Below are positions 47,525 to 55,919 of a DNA stretch of 64,000 nucleotides, piece after piece. The notes under the pieces are model-generated. The model was not told the origin of the DNA and made no database searches. It was given only the letters and a program-made list of their open reading frames with translations. The number at the start of each line of letters is the position of its first letter. Position 1 is the first letter of the stretch. The translations under genes and the position numbers were made by a program. The DNA lies in contig CAIXPL010000038.1 of NCBI GenBank assembly GCA_903921325.1, forward strand, positions 1 to 64,000, read 5' to 3'. Source of the stretch: an uncultured Pseudomonadota bacterium (GTDB lineage Bacteria; Pseudomonadota; Gammaproteobacteria; Burkholderiales; SG8-39).

Positions 47525-50350
47525 ATGAACGCGTTTGCGTCCTCGATCGCCCAGTCGCTGCAGCGCTTACCGTTCTTGCGCCGAGCGACCTCGTCCGGCA
47601 CGCTCTCCGAGGAGGAGGAAGCAGAACTGGACCTGCTGGTTGCTCCCGACCCCACGACGCCGGCCGCCGACCGGTCGCGCCAATCTTTCGATTGGCTGTT
47701 CCCTTCGACCCTAACGCCGAATTTAGAGCACGCGGAGGAGAACCTCGCACAACCACGCACCGGCGATCCTCGGTCCATGTCCGATGCGTTTGCCAAGGTG
47801 CTCCCGTACAGCAAATACGATCCGGACTTCCGTCTCTTTGTGATCGACTCGCTCGACCCCAACAATCCCGAAGGACTGGGCTTCACGCTTGAGCTGCATC
47901 CGCAGATCGGCGCCTCCGAGGCGATGGCGCGCGATCTTACGAATCTGTTCACGACCAACGCCCCCCCCGGCACCGGATTCCAGATTCAAATCTTCGGCTC
48001 TCCGGTGATCGACGGCCTGCTCAACAACATCAGCAATGCGGTCATCGACCCTCAAACGGCCGAGAACCCGGTGCAGGCCAGTCTCCTGCGCGAGCTCGCC
48101 GACAATCGCATCGCCTATTACGCCCGCGGTGCACGTGAAGAGCTTTTTCCAAACTTCAATTACCGCATGCGTCATTACCGCTGCAGCTGCTCGGTTATTG
48201 TTCCGGTCAAGGACCCCGCAAGCGAGGGCGCCAAACAGATCGTGGTGCAGGTACGAGACCAAGTCATCACCACGCTCAAACAGTATTACCTGTTCGCCTA
48301 CGAGTGGGACCCGGAAGATCTGATCAATTATGCCGCGCTGATCCTCAATCCCCACGCAACCCTGGCCGGCGATCACCCATGGATCAGCTACGATCCCTCG
48401 CGCGATCTGCGCTATCAGATCATCGCCCCTGACACCCACGCGGTAGAGACAGCCACCGAGATCCGCTACGACGGCGGGGGCCATCCTGAGGCCGCGCTGC
48501 GCGCCCTCAGTGTACGAAGCTATCCGGGTGGCGATTTCACGCTGAACCAGATGTCGCAACTGCTTGGGTCCAGTCGTTCAACCAGCGTGGGGTATCCCTG
48601 TCCCTTTCTGATCACGCTCGGCGTCACGCTCCCCCCCTACGATCTGACCAAAAACACCGTCAACATGAAGGCGGCACGCGCGCAACAGAAGGCCGATTCG
48701 CCCATGGCCCGCTTCCAGCCCAACCTGGCTCGGATCAACCAGGACTGGAAGATTGCGCAAAGCGCGTTTGACGACGGCCCGGGCACCTGTTCGATGTATC
48801 ACCAGGTGCTGCTGTTGTGCACGCCTGATGCGCTGCCGCGAGCCGAGCAATCGGCGAAATCGGTGTGGCGGAACCAGCGCTTCGAGATTACCACTGATCG
48901 CTGCATGCAAAAGCAGGCGCTGCTCGCCTCGCTCCCGATGCTCTACGGCCCGCTGCTCCAGAAAGACCTGCGAATCGCACAACGCGTCACCACAAAGACT
49001 GTGTTCAATGCCGCGAACATGTGCCCGCTTATCGCCGAGTGGGCAGGCACCCCGCCGCGGGCGGGCCAGCGTCATCCGACCCCATTTCTCACCCTCTTCG
49101 CGCGCCTCGGTCAGGGCATGCCTATTGATCCTTTCGCGAACCCGGCGGGCAACTTCAACGGCATCGTGGTGGGAACCTCGGGCTCCGGTAAATCGTTTTT
49201 TCTGAACGAGATGACCTTCGGAGCACTGGCCACCGGCGGGCGTGTGTGGATCCTCGACGTGGGCCGCAGCTACCAGAAGCTGTGCGGCATGCTCGGAGGA
49301 CAGTACATCGAATTTACCGATGCTGCGAACTTGAGTCTGTGTCCGTTCGCCCTGGTGAATGACATCGATGAGGACATGGAGATGCTGCAGCCAGTGCTCG
49401 CACAGATGATCTATCCCTCGCGCAAGCTCGATGACTTCGAGGCATCGAACCTTCAGTCCCACATCAAAAGCGTCTGGTACGACCATGGCAATAACGCCAC
49501 CATCGACCAACTCGCCGAGTCACTGATCAACAACTGCGCCCTTGGCGGTCCGAACCCCCAGGGAGGAGATCCCGAGTGGCAGCAGCGCGTGGCTGCGATG
49601 AACACCGAAGAGCGCGCACAATTCTGCGACAAGCGCGTCCGTGATATGGGCGTTGCGCTCTTTCCATTCACCGAAGAGGGCAGCTATGGCAAGTATTTCT
49701 CACGTGGCTGCAACATCAACTTTCGCAGCAATTTCATCGTTCTCGAACTCGAAGAGTTGAAATCGAAGAAGGCGCTGCAATCGGTCGTGATGCTGCTCCT
49801 TATGTACAAGATCACCCAGGACATGTACGTGGGTGATCGTTCGCGCGCCAAGATGGTGATCATCGATGAGGCCTGGGATCTGATGGGCCAAGGCGACTCA
49901 GGGCAGTTCATTGAGGCAGGGTACCGCCGTGCCCGGAAATACGGTGGTGGCTTCTGGACGGCGACCCAGTCCATTGAGGACTATTTCAAGAGTCCCACCG
50001 CGCAGGCCGCCCTTGATAACGCGGACTGCACGTTTCTGCTTCGCCAAAAACCTGAGAGCATCGAGAAGATCGCCGCCTCTGGCAAATTCGTCATGGACGA
50101 GCACATCAAGGGCTTGTTGCGCTCGGTCACCAAGGTGGAGGGGCGCTACAGCGAGGTGTTCGCGCGCATCGGTGATCTGCCTCCGACCGTGGGCCGGCTC
50201 TTCCCCGATCCTTTCAGTTTCATCCTCGCCAATACCGGTGCCGAGATTCACGAAGCGATCCGACGTGGCACGGAACGAGGACTGTCCGTGAAGGAGGCGA
50301 TCGACGCCTTCATTGCGTCTCGTAGCCAACGGGAGGGCACCACGCAATGA
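47525..50350 (+). CDS. traC: Secretion ATPase TraC (VirB4-like)
   Basis: 941 aa. N-terminal TraC domain with VLPYSKYDPDFRLFVI, then the ATPase half: Walker A GTSGSGKS at 550-557, Walker B VIIDEAW with Asp781 and Glu782, and RRARKYGGGFWTATQSIEDY towards the end. It powers pilus assembly and substrate transfer at the inner membrane. Typical length for TraC. The start ATG has AAGGACACGG upstream and lies 16 bases after the traV stop; its stop overlaps trbI. Confidence 0.96.
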   Translation: MNAFASSIAQSLQRLPFLRRATSSGTLSEEEEAELDLLVAPDPTTPAADRSRQSFDWLFPSTLTPNLEHAEENLAQPRTGDPRSMSDAFAKVLPYSKYDPDFRLFVIDSLDPNNPEGLGFTLELHPQIGASEAMARDLTNLFTTNAPPGTGFQIQIFGSPVIDGLLNNISNAVIDPQTAENPVQASLLRELADNRIAYYARGAREELFPNFNYRMRHYRCSCSVIVPVKDPASEGAKQIVVQVRDQVITTLKQYYLFAYEWDPEDLINYAALILNPHATLAGDHPWISYDPSRDLRYQIIAPDTHAVETATEIRYDGGGHPEAALRALSVRSYPGGDFTLNQMSQLLGSSRSTSVGYPCPFLITLGVTLPPYDLTKNTVNMKAARAQQKADSPMARFQPNLARINQDWKIAQSAFDDGPGTCSMYHQVLLLCTPDALPRAEQSAKSVWRNQRFEITTDRCMQKQALLASLPMLYGPLLQKDLRIAQRVTTKTVFNAANMCPLIAEWAGTPPRAGQRHPTPFLTLFARLGQGMPIDPFANPAGNFNGIVVGTSGSGKSFFLNEMTFGALATGGRVWILDVGRSYQKLCGMLGGQYIEFTDAANLSLCPFALVNDIDEDMEMLQPVLAQMIYPSRKLDDFEASNLQSHIKSVWYDHGNNATIDQLAESLINNCALGGPNPQGGDPEWQQRVAAMNTEERAQFCDKRVRDMGVALFPFTEEGSYGKYFSRGCNINFRSNFIVLELEELKSKKALQSVVMLLLMYKITQDMYVGDRSRAKMVIIDEAWDLMGQGDSGQFIEAGYRRARKYGGGFWTATQSIEDYFKSPTAQAALDNADCTFLLRQKPESIEKIAASGKFVMDEHIKGLLRSVTKVEGRYSEVFARIGDLPPTVGRLFPDPFSFILANTGAEIHEAIRRGTERGLSVKEAIDAFIASRSQREGTTQ

Positions 50351-50898
50351 GCGACGAACAGAACACCGACGCGCCCGAGTGGCCGCCGGCATCGAGGCCA
50401 CCCACGTCCGTGGACTCAGGCACCGAACGACCAACGCCAGGCGGCTGGACGAAGGGAACACTCGGTCTGGCCACCATTGCATTGATGGGTTGGACCGTTG
50501 CGTCCATTGCGCTGACCAATGTGTGGACTCAGGGTGGCCACGGCGAAATCGAACCGCCTCGCGTGGGAATGGTTGATGTGCAGGAAATCATGGAAACCCT
50601 TGAGTTGCAGTTCACCTCACTGGTAACCAAACCCAATGTGTCCGATGCAGACCGCGACGCCGCCTACGAATTGGTGAAACAGTCGGCCCCCCGGATCGAG
50701 ACGCTGCTCGCGACCATTCAGCGCGACTGTGCGTGCCTGTTGCTCACGCGCGCCTCGGTGGTCGCAGGTTCCGCGGTGACCGATTACACCCCTCAGATCA
50801 AGGTCGCCCTCGGCCTCGATCGCGTCGACATCGCCACACTCAAAACACAGGTGCGCGAATCCATGAGCCTGCACCTGCCCGCGCCGGTGAAGCCGTGA
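50347..50898 (+). CDS. trbI: TrbI-like transfer protein
   Basis: 183 aa. A proline-rich cytoplasmic start, one membrane helix (LGLATIALMGWTVASIAL), and a periplasmic helical domain. Size, one-pass topology and place between traC and the peptidase gene match TrbI of F-type systems, which influences pilus length. It is longer than F TrbI and has little diagnostic sequence. Overlaps the traC stop (ATGA). Confidence 0.75.
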   Translation: MSDEQNTDAPEWPPASRPPTSVDSGTERPTPGGWTKGTLGLATIALMGWTVASIALTNVWTQGGHGEIEPPRVGMVDVQEIMETLELQFTSLVTKPNVSDADRDAAYELVKQSAPRIETLLATIQRDCACLLLTRASVVAGSAVTDYTPQIKVALGLDRVDIATLKTQVRESMSLHLPAPVKP

Positions 50899-51437
50899 TG
50901 AGACTGGCGCTCTCCGAACGCACCCTCAGCGGCTCGATTCACCTCGTTGATTACACCCTGCGCCTGCTGCATGCGCTCTACCGGCACCGGGTGCGGTGGT
51001 TTCTCGGCATTGCCAGCCTCCTTGTTACAGCGCACTTCTTTACCCTCGGGCTCAACGTGGGCGAGAGCCTGCCCGGGACCGTCTACCTGATTCATAAGAC
51101 CGATCGTGATGTCCGGACGGGTGATGTTGTGGCGTTTCGCTGGCACGGAGGCGGACCCTACGACGCAGGTCTCACCTTCACAAAGATCGTGGCCGGCGTG
51201 GCTGGTGACACCGTGCGCTTCGTCGGCCGGGACGTCTACATCAACGACGTGTATCTCGCAAGCGCCAAACCGTTCTCGCGCAACGGGACGCCCCTCGTGC
51301 TCGGACCCACGGGGGTCATTCCACCCAATCGGTTCTATGTCTACGCCCCGCATCCTGACAGCCTGGACTCCCGTTACGCCATCACCGGGTGGATCGACAC
51401 CGCCGAGGTGATCGGGCGCGCCCAGCGGCTCTTCTGA
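50898..51437 (+). CDS. trhF: Signal peptidase of the S26 family, TraF/TrhF type
   Basis: 179 aa. One membrane helix (FLGIASLLVTAHFFTLGL) precedes the catalytic Ser57 in GESLPGTVYLIHK, and Lys96 lies in TFTKIVAGVAGD, the usual Ser-Lys dyad of S26 peptidases. In MPF-F ICEs this enzyme sits exactly between trbI and traW and probably matures the pilin. Its ATG overlaps the trbI stop (TGATG). Confidence 0.9.
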   Translation: MRLALSERTLSGSIHLVDYTLRLLHALYRHRVRWFLGIASLLVTAHFFTLGLNVGESLPGTVYLIHKTDRDVRTGDVVAFRWHGGGPYDAGLTFTKIVAGVAGDTVRFVGRDVYINDVYLASAKPFSRNGTPLVLGPTGVIPPNRFYVYAPHPDSLDSRYAITGWIDTAEVIGRAQRLF

Positions 51438-51449
51438 TCGGTTTCACCC

Positions 51450-52091
51450 ATGCGCACGCTGCCATTCATCCTTCCCTTGCTGGCCACTACCGGCCTTGCG
51501 TGGTTCACTGCCACCGCCCAGGCCGAGACACTCGGTCCTATCTACGCGATCATCGAAGCCGATATGGTCGTGCAGATCCAGGATGAGCTGCGCGCCAAGG
51601 AGCGCACCGGAGAGCTCGCCAAGCTGGAAGAAGAGGCTATTCGCCGCTCCGAGGGCCACGCTCGACACCCGGTTACCGGCGAGAGCCCCAGTCGCACCGG
51701 CATACCACGTACCTTCTGGTTCGATCCGACCGTTGTGGTCAACCGGGACATTCGCACCCCGGCCGGCGCATTGATCGCCGCAGCAGGTACCCGCTTCAAT
51801 CCGCTCGATCAGGTCTCGTTGCCGCAGCCGATGCTGTTCTTTGATGCGAGCGATCCTGCCCAGCGCCGTGCCGCCCGACGCCTCCTGGACGGACGCCTCG
51901 CCAACGCCAAACCGATCCTCACCGGTGGAGATTACGTCGAAGTGCAACGTGACTGGCAACGACAGGTGTTTGTTGATCAGGCGGGTGTCCTCATTCGCCG
52001 TTTCGGGATCCGTCAGGTGCCAGCGTCTATCACCCAGGAGGGCCACCAACTACGCATAGACGAAATTGCCCTGAAGGACATCCCACGATGA
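51450..52091 (+). CDS. traW: Pilus assembly protein TraW
   Basis: 213 aa with signal peptide (ending AQA, near residue 25). Typical TraW motifs: GPIYAIIEADMV, RTFWFDPTVVVNRDIRTP, FNPLDQVSLPQPMLFFDA, and DWQRQVFVDQAGVL. Periplasmic, needed for pilus extension together with TraU and TrbC. Four-base overlap with traU. Confidence 0.95.
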   Translation: MRTLPFILPLLATTGLAWFTATAQAETLGPIYAIIEADMVVQIQDELRAKERTGELAKLEEEAIRRSEGHARHPVTGESPSRTGIPRTFWFDPTVVVNRDIRTPAGALIAAAGTRFNPLDQVSLPQPMLFFDASDPAQRRAARRLLDGRLANAKPILTGGDYVEVQRDWQRQVFVDQAGVLIRRFGIRQVPASITQEGHQLRIDEIALKDIPR

Positions 52092-53134
52092 ATCGCGCGC
52101 ATCGCCTGCTGACTTGGCTCCTTGTGCTCTTCGGCGCCCTCTGGACCGGCATCGCCAGTAGCCAGGGCGCCCCCAATACGACCAGCGCACCCAATTGCAA
52201 TGGCCGCTTCATGAATCCGATCACTGATATCTGCTGGACCTGTGTGTTTCCGATGACCGTGGCTGGCGTCACCATAGCCGGGTCCGATCAGCTGGACAAC
52301 ACAAGCAATGCCAAGACCACGGCAATCTGCAACTGTGGTAACGGCGTCAACTCGAGAGTCGGTGTCACGGTCTCGTTCTGGGAGCCCGCACGCCTGGTCG
52401 AAGTGGTGCGCAAGCCCTATTGCTTTCCCTCACTCGGGGGTGTGGTGATCGACGCGGGCATCGCGGCCCCCGCGCACGGACGCGACAACAAGCAAAGTCA
52501 CAATGCGACCTCGTTCTATCAAGTTCACTGGTACACCAACCCGCTCTTCTTCTGGCTGCAGGTGCTGATTGATGACGACTGTCTGGAACAGGGCACGTTC
52601 GACCTGGCGTACATGACCGAGGTCGACCCACTGTGGGTCGATTCGGTGACCACGTTCATTCTCAACCCGGATGCGGCGCTTTTCGCCAATCCGATTGCGC
52701 AGGCCGCATGCGCCGCCGATTGCATCGCGGCGACCACGGGGTTTCCGCTGAACTCCCTGTTCTGGTGCGCGGGCTGTCAGGGCTCCATGTACCCGCTCAA
52801 CGGCTGGGTGGGTGCTCACGTGGGTGGCGTTACCTCATCGGTGCTATTGACCGAGCGCATGACCAACAAGATGCATCGCGAAGGACTGGTCTGGGCCGCC
52901 AGTGGCGTTGATGGTCTGTGTAGCTACTACCCGCAGCCGCTGATGGACAAGACCAACTACAAACTCCAGATGGTCTATCCGGTCGCAGCGACCGACAAAA
53001 TTGCGGGGCAATGCTGCCAGCCCTACGGCCGCTCCACCGCAATATGGGGATCCGGCAAGTCCTTCCCAGTGAATGGCGAGGACTTCGCCTATGAGATTTT
53101 TCGCAAACGCGACTGTTGCCAGGGGGCGCAATAG
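52088..53134 (+). CDS. traU: Conjugative transfer protein TraU
   Basis: 348 aa with signal peptide and many Cys. The region CNGRFMNPITDICWTCVFPM after the signal is a TraU hallmark, as are SFWEPARLVEVVRKPYCFPSLGG and the C-terminal KRDCCQGAQ-like ending. It is a periplasmic component needed for DNA transfer, with disulfides likely made by DsbC. Follows traW with an ATGA overlap. Confidence 0.95.
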   Translation: MNRAHRLLTWLLVLFGALWTGIASSQGAPNTTSAPNCNGRFMNPITDICWTCVFPMTVAGVTIAGSDQLDNTSNAKTTAICNCGNGVNSRVGVTVSFWEPARLVEVVRKPYCFPSLGGVVIDAGIAAPAHGRDNKQSHNATSFYQVHWYTNPLFFWLQVLIDDDCLEQGTFDLAYMTEVDPLWVDSVTTFILNPDAALFANPIAQAACAADCIAATTGFPLNSLFWCAGCQGSMYPLNGWVGAHVGGVTSSVLLTERMTNKMHREGLVWAASGVDGLCSYYPQPLMDKTNYKLQMVYPVAATDKIAGQCCQPYGRSTAIWGSGKSFPVNGEDFAYEIFRKRDCCQGAQ

Positions 53135-53137
53135 ACC

Positions 53138-53863
53138 ATGAGCCGATCGCGCTGGACCTTGGTCGTCCTTCCCGTGCTGCTTGGGTACGCCGCCGTACTC
53201 GCCGCACAGACATTGCCCTCTAGCGATGTGCTGAATCAGGCCATGAAGCAAGCACAAACCCGCGCATCGCGCGACATGGATGAGGCCGCTCGTCGTGCTC
53301 AAGGGACGGGAACCCCGGCGGATTTCGCTAAACCCAAGATCCCGGATCTTCGCTCGATCACCCCCCTGGGTTCACGCGGCGTCGATCCAGGTCAAATCGC
53401 CAGGCGTTTCGAGTCCGCGGCGGAAGCCCCTGCGGGCGAGGGGGCACCCGAGTTGCTTGTCTTCGCGTCGCTATCGATGCCTGAGGAGAGTTTGCGTCGC
53501 CTTGGGCAACAAGCGCAACGCGCTGGAGCGGTCATCGTATTCCGCGGGTTGAAATACGGCATTCAACGCGGCGGCTGGACCGCCTCGATGGCCGCGCTCA
53601 AGCCGCTCGTGGAGACCGGTGCCACGCTGCAGATTCAACCGACCCTGTTCACTCGCTATCACGTGAGCGCCGTCCCGACCTTTCTCATCGACGCCGCGCC
53701 CAAGGCCGGCTGCCAGACCGACGCCTGCGCCTCGGAAGCGGTCTCTGTGGTGGGCGATGTGAGCCTGGACTATGCGCTTGAACGGCTGGCACAGGCGCAT
53801 GGTGCCGCGGGCGATCTGGCCTCTCGTTACCTCGATCGGTATCGCAGTCATGAGTCCCCTTGA
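53138..53863 (+). CDS. trbC: Pilus assembly protein TrbC
   Basis: 241 aa, signal peptide ending near AQT (residue 25). The C-terminal domain is thioredoxin-like without a CxxC: LLVFASLSMPEESLRRL, GAVIVFRGLKYG and the cis-proline loop VSAVPTFLID. This is the form known from F TrbC, which interacts with TraW. Three bases after traU; the end overlaps the next gene by 14 bases. Confidence 0.93.
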   Translation: MSRSRWTLVVLPVLLGYAAVLAAQTLPSSDVLNQAMKQAQTRASRDMDEAARRAQGTGTPADFAKPKIPDLRSITPLGSRGVDPGQIARRFESAAEAPAGEGAPELLVFASLSMPEESLRRLGQQAQRAGAVIVFRGLKYGIQRGGWTASMAALKPLVETGATLQIQPTLFTRYHVSAVPTFLIDAAPKAGCQTDACASEAVSVVGDVSLDYALERLAQAHGAAGDLASRYLDRYRSHESP

Positions 53864-55919
53864 GATTGCTCACGGCTCGAAGGCCGACCGATGTCGTCGG
53901 CTGTGGCCCCTCTACGCGGCGTTCGCGCTCGTCGTCAGTGGCCTGAGCACTGAAGGGCACGCACAGAGCAGCGCGACCCAGCAGGCGAACGATCTGGGCG
54001 CCTCGTTCGTCCAGTCCTACCCGCAGGTGCTCTCCAATACACCGGCCAGCTCGGTGCCAGGCTACAGCACGAATTCGCCCCCCCAGACGAGTTTATTTCA
54101 GAGCGGGCAGGGTAGCACTGTGCCCGCCGGCACCGCCGCAGTGGGCGCGTGCAAGTCGGCGACCGACCCGGGTTGTGCTGCGGTGAACCTCCTCTCGGGC
54201 GCGGCGCACAACCAAACTGCGAGCCAATTCAAGATCACGGCCAAGGATCCCACCGTGAAGGCCGGTGCCGCCGCCGCGGCCAACCCCACCGCCGTGGTCG
54301 GCAATATCGCCACCACCTACCAGGGTTGCAACACCAGCACGGTGACCACTTCGGCCAGTTACACCACAAAAGTCTGCAATCTGTACTCGACGCCCTCCAC
54401 AGTCTCTTGCACGGAAAACCAGCAAGTCGCCGTTAACGCGGACTACCTGTACTCCTGCCTCAACAGTGTGGCCACGCAGGCGAGCGCCACTTGTGCAATC
54501 AGCGATGTGGTGCAAGTCAATCCTCTCTATGAATACGCCTGCCTGGAGCAGGTCGAGGCGCAGTCGAGCAACACCTGCCCTGTCACAGAAGCGGTCACCG
54601 TGGCCGCTGACTATCTCTACTCGTGCCCCAACACCGTCGAGACGCAATCGGCCGCCGTGTGCTCGATCGGCCAGGTTGTGCAGGTCAATCCGCTCTACAT
54701 CTACGCTTGCCTGGAGCAGATCCAAACGCAACAGACCAACACGTGTGCGGTCACCGAAGCGGTCACAGTGGCGGCGGACTACCTGTATTCGTGCTTGAAC
54801 AACAGCGTCACTCAAGCGACGAACACCTGCTCGGTGAACACCGTCGTGCAAGTGACACCGACCTACGTGTACCAGTGTCTGGAACAACTCGAGGCGCAGA
54901 CCAACAATACCTGCGCGGTCAATGAGGTCGTCGTCGTCGCCGCTGACTACACCTACAGCTGCTCCAACACGGTGAAGATCCAGAACACCAGCGTGTGCAA
55001 CAGCGTCGAGAATGTCCAGGTTGCCGCGCAATACATCTATCAGTGTCAGCAAAGCGCCAAGAGTTACGACAATCTGTCCTGTGCTCGCACTCTGAACACA
55101 ACGTGTGCTTTCGGGGCTGCGGCGGTTCGGGGAATTGCGTGGTCCTTCGGAGGAGGCATGGGCTGGTCCAATGTCTCCATGACTCCGGCGGGCGCGGCCG
55201 GGGTCTACAACTACACCATGTCCGGTGGGGCCTGCGAGCAAGATGGCTGGGCCGAGATTGACTTTCAACTCGACAGCATCGGCCAGGGCAATTACGTCAC
55301 GATCAACGTCGCCAATCTTGACGATGCCGCTGTGGTGGCTGTCAACAACTACACCGTGTTCGCGGGCTACCCCAATAGCGGCCCGGAATACAGTGGTGCC
55401 GGATTTTTTTCCCAGGACCACCCCGCCTATCAGCTGGGTTACTCCTGGAACGAAACCTACATCTCCGGCTATAACTGCACGGACTCGGACGACTACGGCT
55501 GTTATGCCTACGCACCCATCTACACCAATGGCACATTCTTCGCCAACAACAAGCTGCTTGACTACTGCCCGCCGGGATACGCACCGTCCACCATGAGCGA
55601 TCAGGTGCTCTGCGATGACTCCGGCAATAATTGCCGTTACCCCACGCCCGACACCACGTACTACATCCCTGGGTTTTTCTGCAATGCCGAGGGCAAGTTT
55701 CTGATGAATCGCCACGAAGGCAAAGGGACATGGGGTGGTGCGGTCAACACGCAGATGCCCCTGCAGTTGGGAGCCAACCAGATCAGAGCCTACTGGGGAA
55801 CCGGCCACCAAGGCTGTGGCAATGTCACCGTCACAGGTCAAGTCTACAACGTCGCGCCCCAGTGCGATGGGGTGCAGTGGAACGACGGGTGCGCCGGCCT
55901 CGAGGCACGCGCCCAGTGA
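53850..55919 (+). CDS. TraN-like Cys-rich surface protein with eight internal repeats
   Basis: 689 aa, start at MSPLEIAHG inside the end of trbC. Signal peptide ending near HAQ (residue 40). Residues about 190-410 are eight alternating modules of 28-30 aa with the pattern YxYxC, for example ADYLYSCLN and LYIYACLEQ. After that comes a Gly/Tyr/Cys-rich domain (ACEQDGWAEIDFQL, YISGYNCTDSDDYGCYAY) up to the C-terminus. It lacks the TraN C-terminal signature, which is in the next gene. Probably an outer-membrane or cell-surface part for recipient contact; the pairing suggests a split or duplicated TraN. Confidence 0.8.
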   Translation: MSPLEIAHGSKADRCRRLWPLYAAFALVVSGLSTEGHAQSSATQQANDLGASFVQSYPQVLSNTPASSVPGYSTNSPPQTSLFQSGQGSTVPAGTAAVGACKSATDPGCAAVNLLSGAAHNQTASQFKITAKDPTVKAGAAAAANPTAVVGNIATTYQGCNTSTVTTSASYTTKVCNLYSTPSTVSCTENQQVAVNADYLYSCLNSVATQASATCAISDVVQVNPLYEYACLEQVEAQSSNTCPVTEAVTVAADYLYSCPNTVETQSAAVCSIGQVVQVNPLYIYACLEQIQTQQTNTCAVTEAVTVAADYLYSCLNNSVTQATNTCSVNTVVQVTPTYVYQCLEQLEAQTNNTCAVNEVVVVAADYTYSCSNTVKIQNTSVCNSVENVQVAAQYIYQCQQSAKSYDNLSCARTLNTTCAFGAAAVRGIAWSFGGGMGWSNVSMTPAGAAGVYNYTMSGGACEQDGWAEIDFQLDSIGQGNYVTINVANLDDAAVVAVNNYTVFAGYPNSGPEYSGAGFFSQDHPAYQLGYSWNETYISGYNCTDSDDYGCYAYAPIYTNGTFFANNKLLDYCPPGYAPSTMSDQVLCDDSGNNCRYPTPDTTYYIPGFFCNAEGKFLMNRHEGKGTWGGAVNTQMPLQLGANQIRAYWGTGHQGCGNVTVTGQVYNVAPQCDGVQWNDGCAGLEARAQ
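54410..55065 (+). repeat. Eight protein-level repeats of about 87 bp
   Basis: Two alternating unit types, (V)AADYLYSC and VNPLYxYAC, in eight successive copies of 28-30 codons. The DNA of alternate units is clearly related. Confidence 0.8.

Noticed and set aside
54093-55841. 582-codon open frame on the minus strand, antisense to the first TraN-like gene
   Set aside because: It mirrors the repeat structure of the plus-strand gene, whose signal peptide, Cys pattern and operon position are convincing; it has no ribosome site.
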